From Sphingomonadaceae bacterium (lineage in GTDB: Bacteria; Pseudomonadota; Alphaproteobacteria; Sphingomonadales; Sphingomonadaceae): a DNA stretch of 5,799 bases. The notes beneath the pieces were generated by a model. It saw only the letters and a program-made list of their open reading frames with translations, did not search any database and was not told the origin of the DNA. Positions 5,418 to 5,799 of this stretch are shown here, piece after piece (the stretch's first letter is position 1; every line of letters begins with the position of its first letter). The position numbers and the translations under genes are program-made. The stretch is taken from the NCBI GenBank assembly GCA_947451875.1, contig CANGBE010000104.1, positions 1 through 5,799 on the forward strand. The letters run 5' to 3'.

Positions 5418-5799
5418 TCAGTTGCTAGGAGGTGGCGGCGGACCATCGCCCATGGGATGGCCCATCGGGCCATTCATGCCGCGCATCCCCTTCATTGCTG
5501 CCTGACGCTCTTCGGGGGTCACCTTGCCGTCATGGTTGGCATCGGCCTTGTCGAAGTGGGCAAGGGCCGCCGCGATAAATTCGTCACGCGTAACCGCGCC
5601 GTCCTTGTTGGTATCGGCCATGCGCAGCATGACATAGCCCATCATGGCTCCACGCTTCTCGCCGCGCATACCGCCTTCTGGGTGTTCCATGCCTTCACCC
5701 ATCTTAGAACCGCCCATCTTGTGGTCCATTGCCATACCGCCACCCGGCTTGCGCTCGTGCGATGCCATGAACTCGGCTGGCGAAATCGAACCATTGCCG
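5418..5799 (-). CDS. EF-hand calcium-binding protein with Met/His-rich linkers (5' end outside window)
   Basis: The open frame continues upstream past the window edge at 5799. Counting from the internal Met at 5768, residues 52-63 form a perfect EF-hand loop (DTNKDGAVTRDE) and residues 76-87 a second (DANHDGKVTPEE), each with Asp1, Asn3, Asp5, Gly6, Val8 and Glu12. Just upstream of that Met, GNGSISPAEF is the second half of another loop (positions 4-12 plus the following Phe), so the true start lies beyond the window. Between the first and second loops is a flexible segment (about 8-50) with ten Met plus Gly and His, and the tail (92-106) has five more Met before a Pro run. Calcium binding is well supported; Met/His clusters suggest copper(I) or silver binding as well. 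Such proteins are usually periplasmic, but the signal peptide would be off-window. It is the first visible gene of the operon with the response regulator and kinase. Confidence 0.88.
   Translation of the reverse strand, partial: GNGSISPAEFMASHERKPGGGMAMDHKMGGSKMGEGMEHPEGGMRGEKRGAMMGYVMLRMADTNKDGAVTRDEFIAAALAHFDKADANHDGKVTPEERQAAMKGMRGMNGPMGHPMGDGPPPPPSN
5508..5543 (-). other. Canonical EF-hand loop (C-terminal)
   Basis: Encodes DANHDGKVTPEE, a 12-residue calcium loop with all consensus ligands: Asp1, Asn3, Asp5, Gly6, Val8 and Glu12. It pairs with the loop encoded at 5580-5615, 12 residues earlier, as in a two-hand lobe. Confidence 0.85.
5580..5615 (-). other. Canonical EF-hand loop (middle)
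   Basis: Encodes DTNKDGAVTRDE with every consensus calcium ligand present, followed by the exiting helix FIAAALAHF. Confidence 0.85.
5772..5798 (-). other. EF-hand loop cut by the window edge
   Basis: Encodes GNGSISPAE, matching loop positions 4 to 12 (Gly6, Ile8, Glu12), followed by Phe. The first three loop residues lie outside the window. This shows that the Met at 5768 is internal and not the start. Confidence 0.65.

Noticed and set aside
5418..5768. EF-hand gene starting at Met 5768
   Set aside because: The frame continues to the window edge and encodes the second half of another EF-hand loop directly upstream, so this Met is internal.

Overview
This window is GC-rich bacterial DNA, dense with genes and without tRNA, rRNA, CRISPR or insertion-sequence signatures. 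The gene types and codon use (many GCC, GGC and CGC codons; OmpR-, EnvZ- and FixJ/NarL-like regulators; a Met-rich EF-hand protein) fit an alphaproteobacterium, most likely a sphingomonad such as an Erythrobacter or Novosphingobium relative. That placement is inference from style, not from a marker gene.

Left part (1-1782, plus strand): a metabolic gene group. It holds the last 65 codons of a PLP-dependent class I/II aminotransferase, then an alpha/beta-hydrolase that starts one base after the aminotransferase stop, then, after a 96-base gap with a perfect 9-bp hairpin, a classical short-chain dehydrogenase/reductase with an NAD-type cofactor pocket. The three probably serve one catabolic or biosynthetic route, but the substrate cannot be read from the sequence.

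Middle part (1783-3157): an intergenic region with several short inverted repeats and two CCTAGG boxes, then an unrecognised 151-residue Ala/Leu-rich protein with five cysteines (plus strand). It converges with, and overlaps by 8 bases, a minus-strand LuxR/NarL-type regulator. The regulator's receiver domain has lost the key phosphorylation residues, so it is probably a phosphorylation-independent (pseudo-receiver) transcription factor. CCTAGG-type boxes also occur upstream of this regulator, and all full CCTAGG copies in the window are in these two non-coding gaps.

Right part (3158-5799, minus strand): a compact operon in the order EF-hand protein (5' end outside the window), OmpR-type response regulator, EnvZ-like membrane histidine kinase. 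The gap between the first two is 20 bases, and the regulator stop and kinase start overlap in TGATG. All phosphotransfer residues are intact. The EF-hand protein has two perfect calcium loops, a third one cut by the window edge, and Met/His/Gly-rich linkers. The arrangement suggests a signalling unit that responds to calcium or another metal ion and includes a metal-binding partner protein.

No gene-free stretch exceeds about 185 bases. No frameshifts or pseudogenes were seen.
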